The notes beneath the pieces were generated by a model. That model searched no databases. It saw only the letters and a program-made list of their open reading frames with translations, and was not told the DNA's origin. Source: Bacilli bacterium (lineage in GTDB: Bacteria > Bacillota_I > Bacilli_A > ML615J-28 > CAG-698). From it: 23,545 nt of DNA. Below are positions 6,447 through 14,119 of this stretch, one piece after another; position 1 is the first letter of the stretch, and each line of letters opens with the position of its first letter. The stretch spans positions 1 to 23,545 of the forward strand of contig JAQUUM010000002.1 in the NCBI GenBank assembly GCA_028693885.1. Direction: 5' to 3'. The position numbers and the translations under genes were made by a program.

Positions 6447-8474
6447 ATGGAAAATATTTTATTGTCTTGTATAAATTATATAAACCCAAAAATCGTTGCT
6501 CAATTAAAAAAAGCCAATATTGAGACTGTAGCGGATTTATTGTTTAATTATCCTACTAAGTTTGAAGATTATACAATAACTCCTATGGATGAAGTTGTGG
6601 CTGAAAAAAGTTTAACTATAGAAGCAATTGCACAATCAAAAGCTACTGTTGCAAATGTGAAAACAAAATTATCTGTAATGAATTTTTTTGTTGAAGCAGA
6701 TGGACATAGAATTAGAGTAACAATTTTTAATAGACATTTTTTGAAATCAAGAATTAATTATGGAGTTTACGTAAGGCTAACGGGAAAATTTAATGAAAAA
6801 TTAAATAATTTCACGGCAGCTGAAATTCATTTCGATGAGTTCAGCAACCAAATTAATCCGATTTTCAACATAAAAAATGTTGCTGACAATAAAATTTTAG
6901 AAATTAAAGAAAAATTATATCGAGAATATAAGGATTTAATAATTGATGATTTACCTCAAGATATAAAAGATAAATACAAACTTATTGATTTAAAGAAAGC
7001 TATAAAATATATTAACATACCTGAAGATATTGATGAAGTAAATAAAGCAATCCGTAGAATAAAATTTGAAGAGTTATTTAAATATCAGTTGATGATAAAA
7101 TATATGCTTTATAAAAGAAAAAATTTTCCTGAAGGAGTTTTAATAAATTATAATCAACAATTAGTCAATGAATTTATCGGTAGATTACCTTATAAACTAA
7201 CAATTGATCAAGAAAAAGTGTTAGAAGAAATCTTAAATGACATTAAATCTCCTTATAAAATGAATAGATTACTTCAAGGCGAGGTTGGTAGTGGTAAAAC
7301 TGTAGTAGCAGCAATTGCTTTATATGCGGTTGTTACAAGCAGATATCAAGGCGCTATTATGGTTCCAACTGAGGTTTTAGCAAATCAACATTATCAAACT
7401 TTTAAAGAGTTGTTTTTGGGAACAGATATAAAGATAGTTTTACTAACATCTTCTGTTTTACAAAAAGATAAAAAAGAGATAGTTGATTCTTTGAAAAATG
7501 GTGAAGTTAATATTATTATTGGTACTCACTCGCTATTTCAAAAGGACATTGAGTTTAAAAAATTAGGATTGGTTATTACTGATGAAGAGCATAGATTTGG
7601 TGTTCGCCAAAGAGTATCAATTGTTGGTAAAGGGTATTTAATTGATCATTTAAAGATGAGTGCGACTCCAATCCCAAGAACTTTAGCAATTAGTATTCTT
7701 GGCGAGTCAGACATTTCTGTTATCAAAGTTTTGCCTGGATATAAAAAAGATGTAATTACAAGAGTTGTAAAAGGTTCAGACTCAAAGCAAGTCATTGATC
7801 ATATGAAGGAAGAACTTGCTAGAGGAAGACAAATATATGTTATTACTCCGATGATAGAAGATTCAGACCTAATAGATTTAAACAATGCTAATCAGGTATT
7901 TGAAAAAACAAAATTGTACTTTAAAGATATATGTGAAGTAGGTCTAATTCATAGTAAATTGAAAACTGAAGAAAAAGAGAGTGTAATGAGAGCTTTTTCT
8001 AATAATGAAATTCAAATTTTAGTTTCAACGAGTGTTATTGAAGTAGGTGTTAATATTATTAATGCTACAACTATCGTAATATTAGATGCTGACAGATTTG
8101 GAATTGCTCAACTTCATCAAATGCGTGGTAGAGTTAGAAGAAGCGATTATCAAGCTTATTGTTTCTTAGTTAGTGATTCAACTGCTGAAACAGCTGTTAA
8201 GCGTTTAAAGTTAGTTGAAGAAAATAGTGATGGGTTTGTATTGGCTGAAGAAGATTTAATCATTCGAGGACCTGGCGACTTTTTTGGTGAAAAACAGTCA
8301 GGGATAGTAACATTTAAAATGGCTGATTTAGTTGTTGATAAAGATATATTAGAGATTGTTAATTTAGAAGCAGAATTAGTAATAAAAGAAAATAGGCTGA
8401 ATAAAAACGAATATTCTAAAATGCTAAAAATAGTTGATGAAAATTATAATAAAAATAAAGAAATGTTAAATTAG
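6447..8474 (+). CDS. recG: ATP-dependent DNA helicase RecG
   Basis: RecG remodels stalled replication forks and branched DNA. The 675-residue length is normal. Domain order is an N-terminal wedge/OB region (about 1-150), the helicase core, and a C-terminal TRG region. The motifs are Walker A GEVGSGKT (278-285), Walker B DEEH (379-382), motif III SATP (405-408), motif V near TSVIEVGVN (528-536), motif VI QMRGRVRRS (558-566) and RGPGDFFGEKQSG (607-619). Motif VI normally reads QLRGRVGRG, so a conserved Gly has become Arg at 564, while the neighbouring R562 and R565 remain. The start has AAGGAG upstream at about 6436. recG next to fakA and plsX is the standard Firmicutes order, without sdaAB-sdaAA and fapR. 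Confidence 0.96.
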   Translation: MENILLSCINYINPKIVAQLKKANIETVADLLFNYPTKFEDYTITPMDEVVAEKSLTIEAIAQSKATVANVKTKLSVMNFFVEADGHRIRVTIFNRHFLKSRINYGVYVRLTGKFNEKLNNFTAAEIHFDEFSNQINPIFNIKNVADNKILEIKEKLYREYKDLIIDDLPQDIKDKYKLIDLKKAIKYINIPEDIDEVNKAIRRIKFEELFKYQLMIKYMLYKRKNFPEGVLINYNQQLVNEFIGRLPYKLTIDQEKVLEEILNDIKSPYKMNRLLQGEVGSGKTVVAAIALYAVVTSRYQGAIMVPTEVLANQHYQTFKELFLGTDIKIVLLTSSVLQKDKKEIVDSLKNGEVNIIIGTHSLFQKDIEFKKLGLVITDEEHRFGVRQRVSIVGKGYLIDHLKMSATPIPRTLAISILGESDISVIKVLPGYKKDVITRVVKGSDSKQVIDHMKEELARGRQIYVITPMIEDSDLIDLNNANQVFEKTKLYFKDICEVGLIHSKLKTEEKESVMRAFSNNEIQILVSTSVIEVGVNIINATTIVILDADRFGIAQLHQMRGRVRRSDYQAYCFLVSDSTAETAVKRLKLVEENSDGFVLAEEDLIIRGPGDFFGEKQSGIVTFKMADLVVDKDILEIVNLEAELVIKENRLNKNEYSKMLKIVDENYNKNKEMLN

Positions 8475-8483
8475 GAGAAAAAT

Positions 8484-9488
8484 ATGATTAAAATAGCAAT
8501 TGATGCAATGGGAGGAGACTACGCTCCAAGGGAAACAATCAAAGGCGTTAACATGGCGATCGAAATGTTTGATGATATTCAGTTAATAGTTTTTGGTGAT
8601 GAAAAAGAAATAAGAAAATATTTAGTAGAAAATGAAAGAGTATCTGTGGTTAATACTTTGCAAAAAATTGATATGGGAGTAAAAAATGCTATTGCTGAAG
8701 TTAGAAATAATAAAGAAACTTCAATGGTTCTAGCATTTAGGGCTGTAAAGGATGGTTCTGCCCAAGGGTTAGTTACCGCTGGTCCAACTCAGGCAATAAT
8801 CGCTGCTGCGCATTTATACTTAAAGCGAATAAAAGGTATGGCTAGGGTAGCTTTATGTCCGAGCTTACCCAATATAGGAGGTAAAGAAAGATTATTTCTA
8901 GATGTTGGCGCTAATATAGATTTAAGAAGTGAGCATATTGTTCAGTTTGCAGATTTTGCATCTATATATGCAAAAGAAACAATGAAAATTGAAAAGCCAT
9001 TGGTAGGGCTTTTAAATATAGGCACTGAGCCTGGAAAAGGCAGAGAATTAGAAAAAGAAGTATTCGAATTGTTAAAAAATGATAAAAACATTAATTTCTA
9101 TGGAAATGTTGAATCAAAAGAAATATTTCAAAGTGAATGTGATATTTACGTGACTGATGGATTTACTGGGAATATGGTATTAAAAACAATTGAAGGAGTA
9201 ACTAAATCAATAGGAAATCTTCTTAAGGATGAAATTAGTAAAAGTTTTAGTAATAAACTTGGATATTTGTTAATGAAAAATGTTTTTGTTAATTTTAAAA
9301 AAACAATGTCAGCTGATGAGATTGGTGGAGCTAATGTTTTAGGTGTGCAAGGTGTTGTTATTAAAGCTCATGGCTCTAGCACAGCATATGCTTTTTCTCA
9401 AGCTATTAGTCAAGCTAGAAGAACTGTTCAAGCCGATGTTATTGCTAAAATGGAAAAATTAATTGATAGCAGTGGTAAAAATGAGTAA
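8484..9488 (+). CDS. plsX: Phosphate acyltransferase PlsX
   Basis: PlsX converts acyl-ACP and phosphate reversibly to acyl-phosphate, the donor used by PlsY to acylate glycerol 3-phosphate. The 334-residue protein starts with IAIDAMGGDYAP and contains FLDVGANIDLRSEHIVQFA, GLLNIGTEPGKG and DGFTGNMVLK, all family landmarks. The segment usually read as SAGNTGA is TAGPTQA here (about residues 94-100), and NIGEE is replaced by NIGTE. AGGAG (8474-8478) precedes the ATG. The stop overlaps the rnc start by eight bases. In Bacillus subtilis fabD, fabG and acpP lie between plsX and rnc; none is present here. Together with fakA this suggests that acyl-phosphate can be supplied from external fatty acids. 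Confidence 0.95.
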   Translation: MIKIAIDAMGGDYAPRETIKGVNMAIEMFDDIQLIVFGDEKEIRKYLVENERVSVVNTLQKIDMGVKNAIAEVRNNKETSMVLAFRAVKDGSAQGLVTAGPTQAIIAAAHLYLKRIKGMARVALCPSLPNIGGKERLFLDVGANIDLRSEHIVQFADFASIYAKETMKIEKPLVGLLNIGTEPGKGRELEKEVFELLKNDKNINFYGNVESKEIFQSECDIYVTDGFTGNMVLKTIEGVTKSIGNLLKDEISKSFSNKLGYLLMKNVFVNFKKTMSADEIGGANVLGVQGVVIKAHGSSTAYAFSQAISQARRTVQADVIAKMEKLIDSSGKNE

Positions 9489-10170
9489 AGAAGAGTTTAT
9501 AGAAAAGTTTAAAAAAATTTCTGAAAAATTAAGTATTCCTTATAAAAATATTGATATATATTATATGGCTTGTACCCACTCATCTTTCGCGAATGAGAAT
9601 GGTGTTTTAAGTAATGAAAGGCTTGAATTTCTTGGTGATTCTATTTTAGGTTTTTATATAGCTGAGTTGCTATATAAAAAATTTCCGGATATGCCGGAAG
9701 GAGAAATGACAAAAAATAGATTTAATTACGTTTGTGCACACGCTAATTCTAAATATGCAGTTGAAATAGGTTTGAATGAATGTTTAATGCTAGGAAAAGG
9801 TGAGATGGATCAAGGCGGCTTGAATAAACAAAATTTATTGGCTGATTTATTTGAGGCTTTTTTAGGTGCTGTTTTTTTAGACTTAGGTATTGAGTTTGCT
9901 AAAGAAACTTTAAATAAGATAATTTTGCCTAAAATAGGTAAAAAAAGTTTTTTTGAAGATTATAAAAGTAAATTACAAGAATATGTACAATCATCAAGTA
10001 GAGTTGCTGTTAAATATGTGCTTGTTTCTGAAACTGGTCCGAGTCATAATAAAAAATTTACAATTTCTGTTTTTCATAATAATATTAAACTTGGTACTGG
10101 AGAGGGAGTAAGTAAAAAAGAGGCTGAGCAAATGGCTGCTAAAGATGCTTTAGATAAACTTGCAAAATAA
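9481..10170 (+). CDS. rnc: Ribonuclease III
   Basis: RNase III cuts double-stranded RNA, including rRNA precursors. The 229-residue protein has an N-terminal nuclease domain with the signature NERLEFLGDS (45-54). Putative metal-binding acidic residues are E46, E49, D53, D122 and E125, and ADLFEAFLGAVFLD is the second conserved helix. A double-stranded-RNA-binding domain covers about 160-229. The ATG at 9481 is preferred over an upstream TTG at 9463, because it matches the family N-terminus and overlaps the plsX stop by eight bases, a coupling arrangement. In many Firmicutes smc and ftsY follow; here dnaD does. Confidence 0.95.
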   Translation: MSKEEFIEKFKKISEKLSIPYKNIDIYYMACTHSSFANENGVLSNERLEFLGDSILGFYIAELLYKKFPDMPEGEMTKNRFNYVCAHANSKYAVEIGLNECLMLGKGEMDQGGLNKQNLLADLFEAFLGAVFLDLGIEFAKETLNKIILPKIGKKSFFEDYKSKLQEYVQSSSRVAVKYVLVSETGPSHNKKFTISVFHNNIKLGTGEGVSKKEAEQMAAKDALDKLAK

Positions 10171-10187
10171 ATATAATAAGAGGAATT

Positions 10188-10811
10188 ATGAATCATTATA
10201 AAGAGATGTTAGAAAAAGAAATAATTGGGTTTGAGCGTTTATTATTAGAAAAATATCATTTACTAGAAATAACTGAAGTAGATGTTGTTATTTTAATCAA
10301 GTTAAATGACTATCTTAAAAAAGGTAAAAATATTTTAGCTGTAAGCGATATAATTAGCACTATGAGCATAAATGAAGGAGATTTTTCAAGTAGAGTTACT
10401 TTGTTAGTGGCTAAAGGCTTTATTTCTTTAAAGTTAGATTCGAAAAATAATGAAACTTTTTCTCTTGAAGGAGTATACTCAAGACTTTCTTTTATACTTG
10501 AAAATGGAAAAGATGATTTTGAAAAGCAACATTCTGATTCAGAAATGTATACAATTATAAATACAATTGAAAAAGAGTCAAAAGCAATTCTATCTCCGAT
10601 TGAACTAGAAATTGTTTCAAAATGGTTTTTCGAATATAAGTATTCAAGGGATTTAATCGAAAAGATGGTTTTAAAGGCCTTGAAAGACAAGAGAGTTAAT
10701 GTTAGATATATTGACAAATTATTAGCAAAAAATGAAAATAAATTAGAAAAAAATGATAGTTCTAATACTACGAATATACAAGAGCTATTTAATAAAGTAT
10801 ATGATAAATAA
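10188..10811 (+). CDS. dnaD: Replication initiation/primosome protein DnaD
   Basis: DnaD is a Firmicutes primosome component that remodels DNA and helps DnaB/DnaI load the replicative helicase, with PriA in the restart pathway. The 207-residue protein has an N-terminal winged-helix region (about 1-100), a variable linker, and a C-terminal DnaD domain (about 117-183). The C-terminal domain shows the pattern ILSPIELEIVSKW followed by NVRYIDKLL, like LSPMEIEIISKW...FRYID.IL in the family. A short polar tail follows. AGAGGA precedes the ATG. The dnaD-nth pair is conserved in Bacillus. The nth start lies inside the end of dnaD. Finding a DnaD next to a degenerate PriA in the same window is of functional interest. 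Confidence 0.88.
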   Translation: MNHYKEMLEKEIIGFERLLLEKYHLLEITEVDVVILIKLNDYLKKGKNILAVSDIISTMSINEGDFSSRVTLLVAKGFISLKLDSKNNETFSLEGVYSRLSFILENGKDDFEKQHSDSEMYTIINTIEKESKAILSPIELEIVSKWFFEYKYSRDLIEKMVLKALKDKRVNVRYIDKLLAKNENKLEKNDSSNTTNIQELFNKVYDK

Positions 10812-11430
10812 AGATTTTTTATATAAAACACTCGCTGAAATGTTTCCAAATGCTAAATGCGAATTAAATTATAATAATATTTTTGAGTTACTTGTTTCGG
10901 TTATTTTATCTGCTCAGACAACTGATATATCAGTAAATAAGGTTACTAAAAATCTATTTTCGAAATATAATACTATTAGCAAATTAGCAAATGCAAAAGA
11001 AGAGGATGTTAAAGAAGTTATAAAAACTATTGGATTGAGCAATACTAAAGCAAAAAATATTATTAAGTTAAGTCAAATATTAATAGAAAACTATGACAGT
11101 ACGGTTCCAAAAAGTTTTGAGGAACTATTGAAATTGCCAGGTGTTGGAAGAAAAACAGCGAATGTCTTGATAAGTGAAGGATATAAGATTCCAGGCATAG
11201 CAGTTGATACACATGTTTTAAGAGTGTCTAATAGACTTGGGTTAGTAAGTAGCAGTAATCCTGAATTTGTTGAAGATAAATTGAAAAATATTTTTGAAAA
11301 AGAAAGATGGAATATGCTTCATTTATATTTGCTTTTTTTTGGGAGGTATCATTGTAAAGCAAAAAAACCTAACTGTTTAATATGCCCTTTTATTGCTGAT
11401 TGTGTATACTATAAAAAACAAGCCCAATAA
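10801..11430 (+). CDS. nth: Endonuclease III (DNA glycosylase/AP lyase)
   Basis: Nth removes oxidised pyrimidines and cleaves the abasic site in base-excision repair. The 209-residue protein has the helix-hairpin-helix LPGVGRKTANV with catalytic K118 (E. coli K120) and VDTHVLRVSNRLG with D136 (E. coli D138). The C-terminal [4Fe-4S] loop is intact: C185-X6-C192-X2-C195-X5-C201. ATG at 10801 is preferred to an in-frame TTG at 10753. The extra 16 residues from the TTG would lie inside dnaD and are not part of the family, whereas the ATG overlaps the dnaD stop by 11 bases. The gene ends in a terminator shared with rqcH. Confidence 0.96.
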   Translation: MINKDFLYKTLAEMFPNAKCELNYNNIFELLVSVILSAQTTDISVNKVTKNLFSKYNTISKLANAKEEDVKEVIKTIGLSNTKAKNIIKLSQILIENYDSTVPKSFEELLKLPGVGRKTANVLISEGYKIPGIAVDTHVLRVSNRLGLVSSSNPEFVEDKLKNIFEKERWNMLHLYLLFFGRYHCKAKKPNCLICPFIADCVYYKKQAQ

Positions 11431-11443
11431 TTGGGCTTTTATT
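11420..11443. terminator. Bidirectional terminator between nth (+) and rqcH (-)
   Basis: AAGCCCAA (11420-11427) pairs with TTGGGCTT (11431-11438) around a three-base loop. T-rich sequence follows on the + strand and an A-rich run precedes it, so it can serve both convergent genes. It overlaps the nth stop codon and abuts the rqcH stop. Confidence 0.85.
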
Positions 11444-13013
11444 TTATTAGTTTTTTTATTTCGCTATAATTTGGTGTTACGTAAACTGTTTTATAGTTTG
11501 AGTATCTCACAAAAGACCCTCTTATTCCTGGGATTTTTTTAACATTTTTCATTTCAGTATAATCAACGGCTACATTTTGAGAACTGCTAGCACTTGAAAA
11601 ATAAGAAGCTAAAGTTGCAGCAAGAAATATCGAGTCATCGTTTAAAACTCCTTTTAGAATTGTATGGCTACCACTATAATTTTTTACGTGAAAGAAATAA
11701 TCGGTTTTTTTGGCTATTTTGCTAGACAAATAATCATTTTGGATGTTATTTTTTCCTACATAATACTTATTATCAAAATAATCTGTGAAAATTGAAATGT
11801 TAGGTTTAACTAATTTTTTAGAGTTTGTATTTTTTGGCTTTGTTTGCTTTAACTCTAATAGCACTTCTTTAAGATCAGCTGTTTTACCTATTTTTATTTG
11901 GGCTAAAATTTCTTCAAAATAAACAATTTCATTTTTTGAATATTCAATTTGTTTTGTTAAAATAGGAACTGTTCGTTTAGCCTTTTTGTACATTTTAAAA
12001 TATTTTTCTGCATTTTGCTTGACTGAAATATTTTGATTTAAGTCTATTTCAATATTTTCGTTAGTATAGTAATCTAATACAACAACTTTGTTAGAGTGTT
12101 CAGGCAAATTATGCAAATTACTTATAATCAGATTGCCTATTTTTTCAAATTCTAAATTATTTTTTGCTATTTTGAGTTCATTTTCTTGTTTAAAAATTTT
12201 CTCTTTGATTTTTTTAATTTCTTTTATAACATAGTTATTAATTTTTTTGAATTCGTTACTTTCGATAGATTCTTCTGTAGAAGTTTTGAAGTAATATTCT
12301 AACATAGTTGAAATGCTTGAAAAGGGTATTTTTTCACCATTTAGGTGTGTTAATTCAAAAACATGAAAGAAAAGTTTGTTTTCTTTTTTTATAATACATG
12401 GGGTTGGTTCTGAATAAATGAAATCCATGTTTTTTCTAAAAAAGATTTCTTCTTTTAAAATTTTTGAAAAACCTAAATAATTTTTATATATATCTATATT
12501 TTTTTCTTTATATGGGTTGATTTTATCAATAGATATCGGAAATATATAAGTTAGTTTTGGTTGAATTATGCGCTCATCAAGATATTCTAGACTTGTTTTT
12601 TTAAAACAGTCAATGATTTTATAATCCTTATTAATAAGAATTAGATTGCTATGTCTTCCGAAAAATTCAAAAATAAGTGAAAATTCATCTACATAACCAA
12701 GTTCATCACTTTTTTTAAAATCTATAATTGCAATCCGGTCATTTTCAAATTGGTAAATATTACTTAAAATAGCCCCATCAATATGTCTTCTAAGTGTATT
12801 TGTAAAAGTATCAGAAGCGCTTGAGGGATAATTAGTATCATTAAGTCTAAAATGCGAATTATTATTAAGCGTAATAAATAGATTTAAATTGTTTTGAAAT
12901 GCAATAAAAAAATCATTATTATTAATTTTAAAAAATGATTTGACTCGTTTATTTAATAAAGCTTTTTTAAGCTCAAATATTAAAAAATGAATTAAAACTC
13001 CATCAATACTCAT
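11439..13013 (-). CDS. rqcH: Ribosome quality-control factor RqcH (NFACT family, formerly FbpA/YloA)
   Basis: RqcH binds split 50S subunits carrying stalled nascent chains and recruits Ala-tRNA to add C-terminal alanine tails. The 524-residue protein begins MSIDGVLIHFLIFEL, the NFACT-N start. It carries the functionally critical Asp-Arg pair (D92-R93; D97-R98 in S. aureus) in ENDRIAI, followed by FEFFGRHSNLILIN. The centre is a Lys/Glu-rich coiled coil with a weak helix-hairpin-helix region. The NFACT-R domain (about 400-515) contains YVGKNNIQNDYLSSKIA, DYFFHVKNYSGSHT and the C-terminal GSFVRYSNYKTVYVTP. ATG 13013 is chosen over an upstream in-frame GTG at 13022 because AAGGTGG lies just upstream. 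It diverges from gmk, close to its B. subtilis neighbourhood (yloA near gmk). No clear promoter was found on this strand. Confidence 0.92.
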   Translation of the reverse strand: MSIDGVLIHFLIFELKKALLNKRVKSFFKINNNDFFIAFQNNLNLFITLNNNSHFRLNDTNYPSSASDTFTNTLRRHIDGAILSNIYQFENDRIAIIDFKKSDELGYVDEFSLIFEFFGRHSNLILINKDYKIIDCFKKTSLEYLDERIIQPKLTYIFPISIDKINPYKEKNIDIYKNYLGFSKILKEEIFFRKNMDFIYSEPTPCIIKKENKLFFHVFELTHLNGEKIPFSSISTMLEYYFKTSTEESIESNEFKKINNYVIKEIKKIKEKIFKQENELKIAKNNLEFEKIGNLIISNLHNLPEHSNKVVVLDYYTNENIEIDLNQNISVKQNAEKYFKMYKKAKRTVPILTKQIEYSKNEIVYFEEILAQIKIGKTADLKEVLLELKQTKPKNTNSKKLVKPNISIFTDYFDNKYYVGKNNIQNDYLSSKIAKKTDYFFHVKNYSGSHTILKGVLNDDSIFLAATLASYFSSASSSQNVAVDYTEMKNVKKIPGIRGSFVRYSNYKTVYVTPNYSEIKKLIK

Positions 13014-13063
13014 ATATACCACCTTTTATATTCTAACATTTATATGAAAAAAAGAAAATACTT

Positions 13064-13090
13064 TTATTTTATAATAAAATGTAGTATAAT
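13064..13090 (+). promoter_or_regulatory. Probable promoter of gmk-rpoZ
   Basis: A perfect -10 hexamer TATAAT occupies 13085-13090. The region upstream is T-rich with only a weak -35 match at about 13062-13069. The expected start is near 13097, giving a leader of about 45 bases before the gmk ATG. Confidence 0.5.
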
Positions 13091-13141
13091 AAGTGATATA
13101 AATCAGAAAGGCATTATAGGGTAAAACCTATTTGGTATTTT

Positions 13142-13765
13142 ATGAAATTAAATGAGCGAGGAATTCTAGTAGTATTATCAGGACCATCTGGTGTTGGTAA
13201 GGGTACTGTTAGATCAGCACTTTTTAAAATAGAAAATCACAACTTAGTTTATTCAGTCTCAGTTACAACTAGAAAACCAAGAGGCCAGGAAAAAGAAGGA
13301 ATAGATTATTATTTTGTTAGTGAGGATGAATTTATTAAAAAGGTAGATAAAGGAGAATTCCTTGAATATACTAAGTTTGTAGGAAATTATTATGGTACCT
13401 TAAAAGAATCAATCGATAGTAAATTGTCTGAAGGAAGCGAAGTTATTTTAGAAATTGAAGTTGATGGAGCTTTACAAGTTAAAGAGAAAATGCCAGGAGC
13501 TGTTTTTGTTTTTATTGCACCTCCTTCACTTAAAGATTTAGAAAAAAGATTAATTGAACGAGGAACTGAAAGTAGTTATGAATTGCAAGCTAGATTAGAA
13601 AAAGCAAAAAACGAATTAAAACTTGCATATTTATATGATTACATTGTAATTAATGATACTGTAGAAAATGCAGCTGATAAAATTTTAGCAATCATACGTG
13701 CTGAACATGCGAAGACTGAAAGAACAATTAATACATATTATAAAATGTTGGAGGTGAAACAATGA
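13142..13765 (+). CDS. gmk: Guanylate kinase
   Basis: Gmk phosphorylates GMP (and dGMP) to GDP with ATP. The 207-residue protein carries the P-loop GPSGVGKGT (14-22) and the GMP-binding block SVTTRKPRGQEKEGIDYYFV. Other family landmarks are FLEYTKFVGNYYGT, VILEIEVDGALQVK and RLIERGTES in the lid. The N-terminus MKLNERGILVVLSG matches the family, so the ATG is right even though no good Shine-Dalgarno sequence lies just before it. The nearest, AGAAAGG (13105-13111), is about 30 bases upstream. The stop overlaps the rpoZ start as ATGA. gmk-rpoZ is a conserved pair. Confidence 0.97.
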   Translation: MKLNERGILVVLSGPSGVGKGTVRSALFKIENHNLVYSVSVTTRKPRGQEKEGIDYYFVSEDEFIKKVDKGEFLEYTKFVGNYYGTLKESIDSKLSEGSEVILEIEVDGALQVKEKMPGAVFVFIAPPSLKDLEKRLIERGTESSYELQARLEKAKNELKLAYLYDYIVINDTVENAADKILAIIRAEHAKTERTINTYYKMLEVKQ

Positions 13766-14025
13766 AAAAAGACGGAATTAGATATCCATCAATTGACCAA
13801 TTAGTAGAAAAAGTAGGTTCTAAATATATACTAGTTATTGGGGCGGCTAAAAGATCAAAAGAGTTAGCATTAATTAATCCTGAGACTAATGAGCCTACAA
13901 TGCGTTTAATAACTAAACCACATAATGTAAAAAATTTAGGTATAGCTTTAGAAGAAATCTATGAAGGCAAAATAGTAATAAAAAAACTAAATGTTAAAGG
14001 CGAAGAAGAATTATTGATTAAATAA
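13762..14025 (+). CDS. rpoZ: RNA polymerase omega subunit
   Basis: The omega subunit stabilises the beta' subunit during RNA polymerase assembly. The 87-residue protein begins MKKDGIRYPSIDQLVEKVGSKY, followed by VIGAAKRSKEL, the conserved helix that contacts beta'. A C-terminal stretch with ALEEIYEGKIVI is also typical. GGAGGTGAAAC directly upstream is a strong ribosome binding site, and the ATG overlaps the gmk stop by four bases. coaBC, which follows rpoZ in Bacillus subtilis, is missing; a terminator and then priA follow. Confidence 0.93.
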   Translation: MKKDGIRYPSIDQLVEKVGSKYILVIGAAKRSKELALINPETNEPTMRLITKPHNVKNLGIALEEIYEGKIVIKKLNVKGEEELLIK

Positions 14026-14053
14026 TAATGGTGACAAAATCACCATTATTTTG
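14024..14053 (+). terminator. Terminator after rpoZ
   Basis: AATAATGGTGA (14024-14034) and TCACCATTATT (14040-14050) form a perfect 11-bp stem with a CAAAA loop, followed by TTGATTTTTATTTT. It starts at the rpoZ stop. The following 14053-14119 is very A/T-rich and must hold the priA promoter; TATATA runs at 14087-14096 are candidates for the -10, but I cannot fix it. Confidence 0.9.
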
Positions 14054-14119
14054 ATTTTTATTTTATTTTTTGTATTTTTTTGCTAATATATATATAGAAG
14101 CTATTAGGGAGATGATTGA

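Noticed and set aside
10149..10177. TATAAT at 10172-10177 as a dnaD promoter
   Set aside because: The predicted start would fall about four bases before the ATG, leaving no room for the ribosome binding site that is clearly present, and the -35 is poor.
10310..10849. A 179-codon open frame on the minus strand
   Set aside because: It lies wholly opposite dnaD and the start of nth, shows no family motif, has low-complexity Phe/Ser/Leu composition typical of antisense A/T-rich DNA, and has no ribosome binding site.
13020..13045. TAGAAT on the minus strand as the rqcH -10 box
   Set aside because: It would start transcription inside or past the rqcH ribosome binding site; no matching -35 is present.
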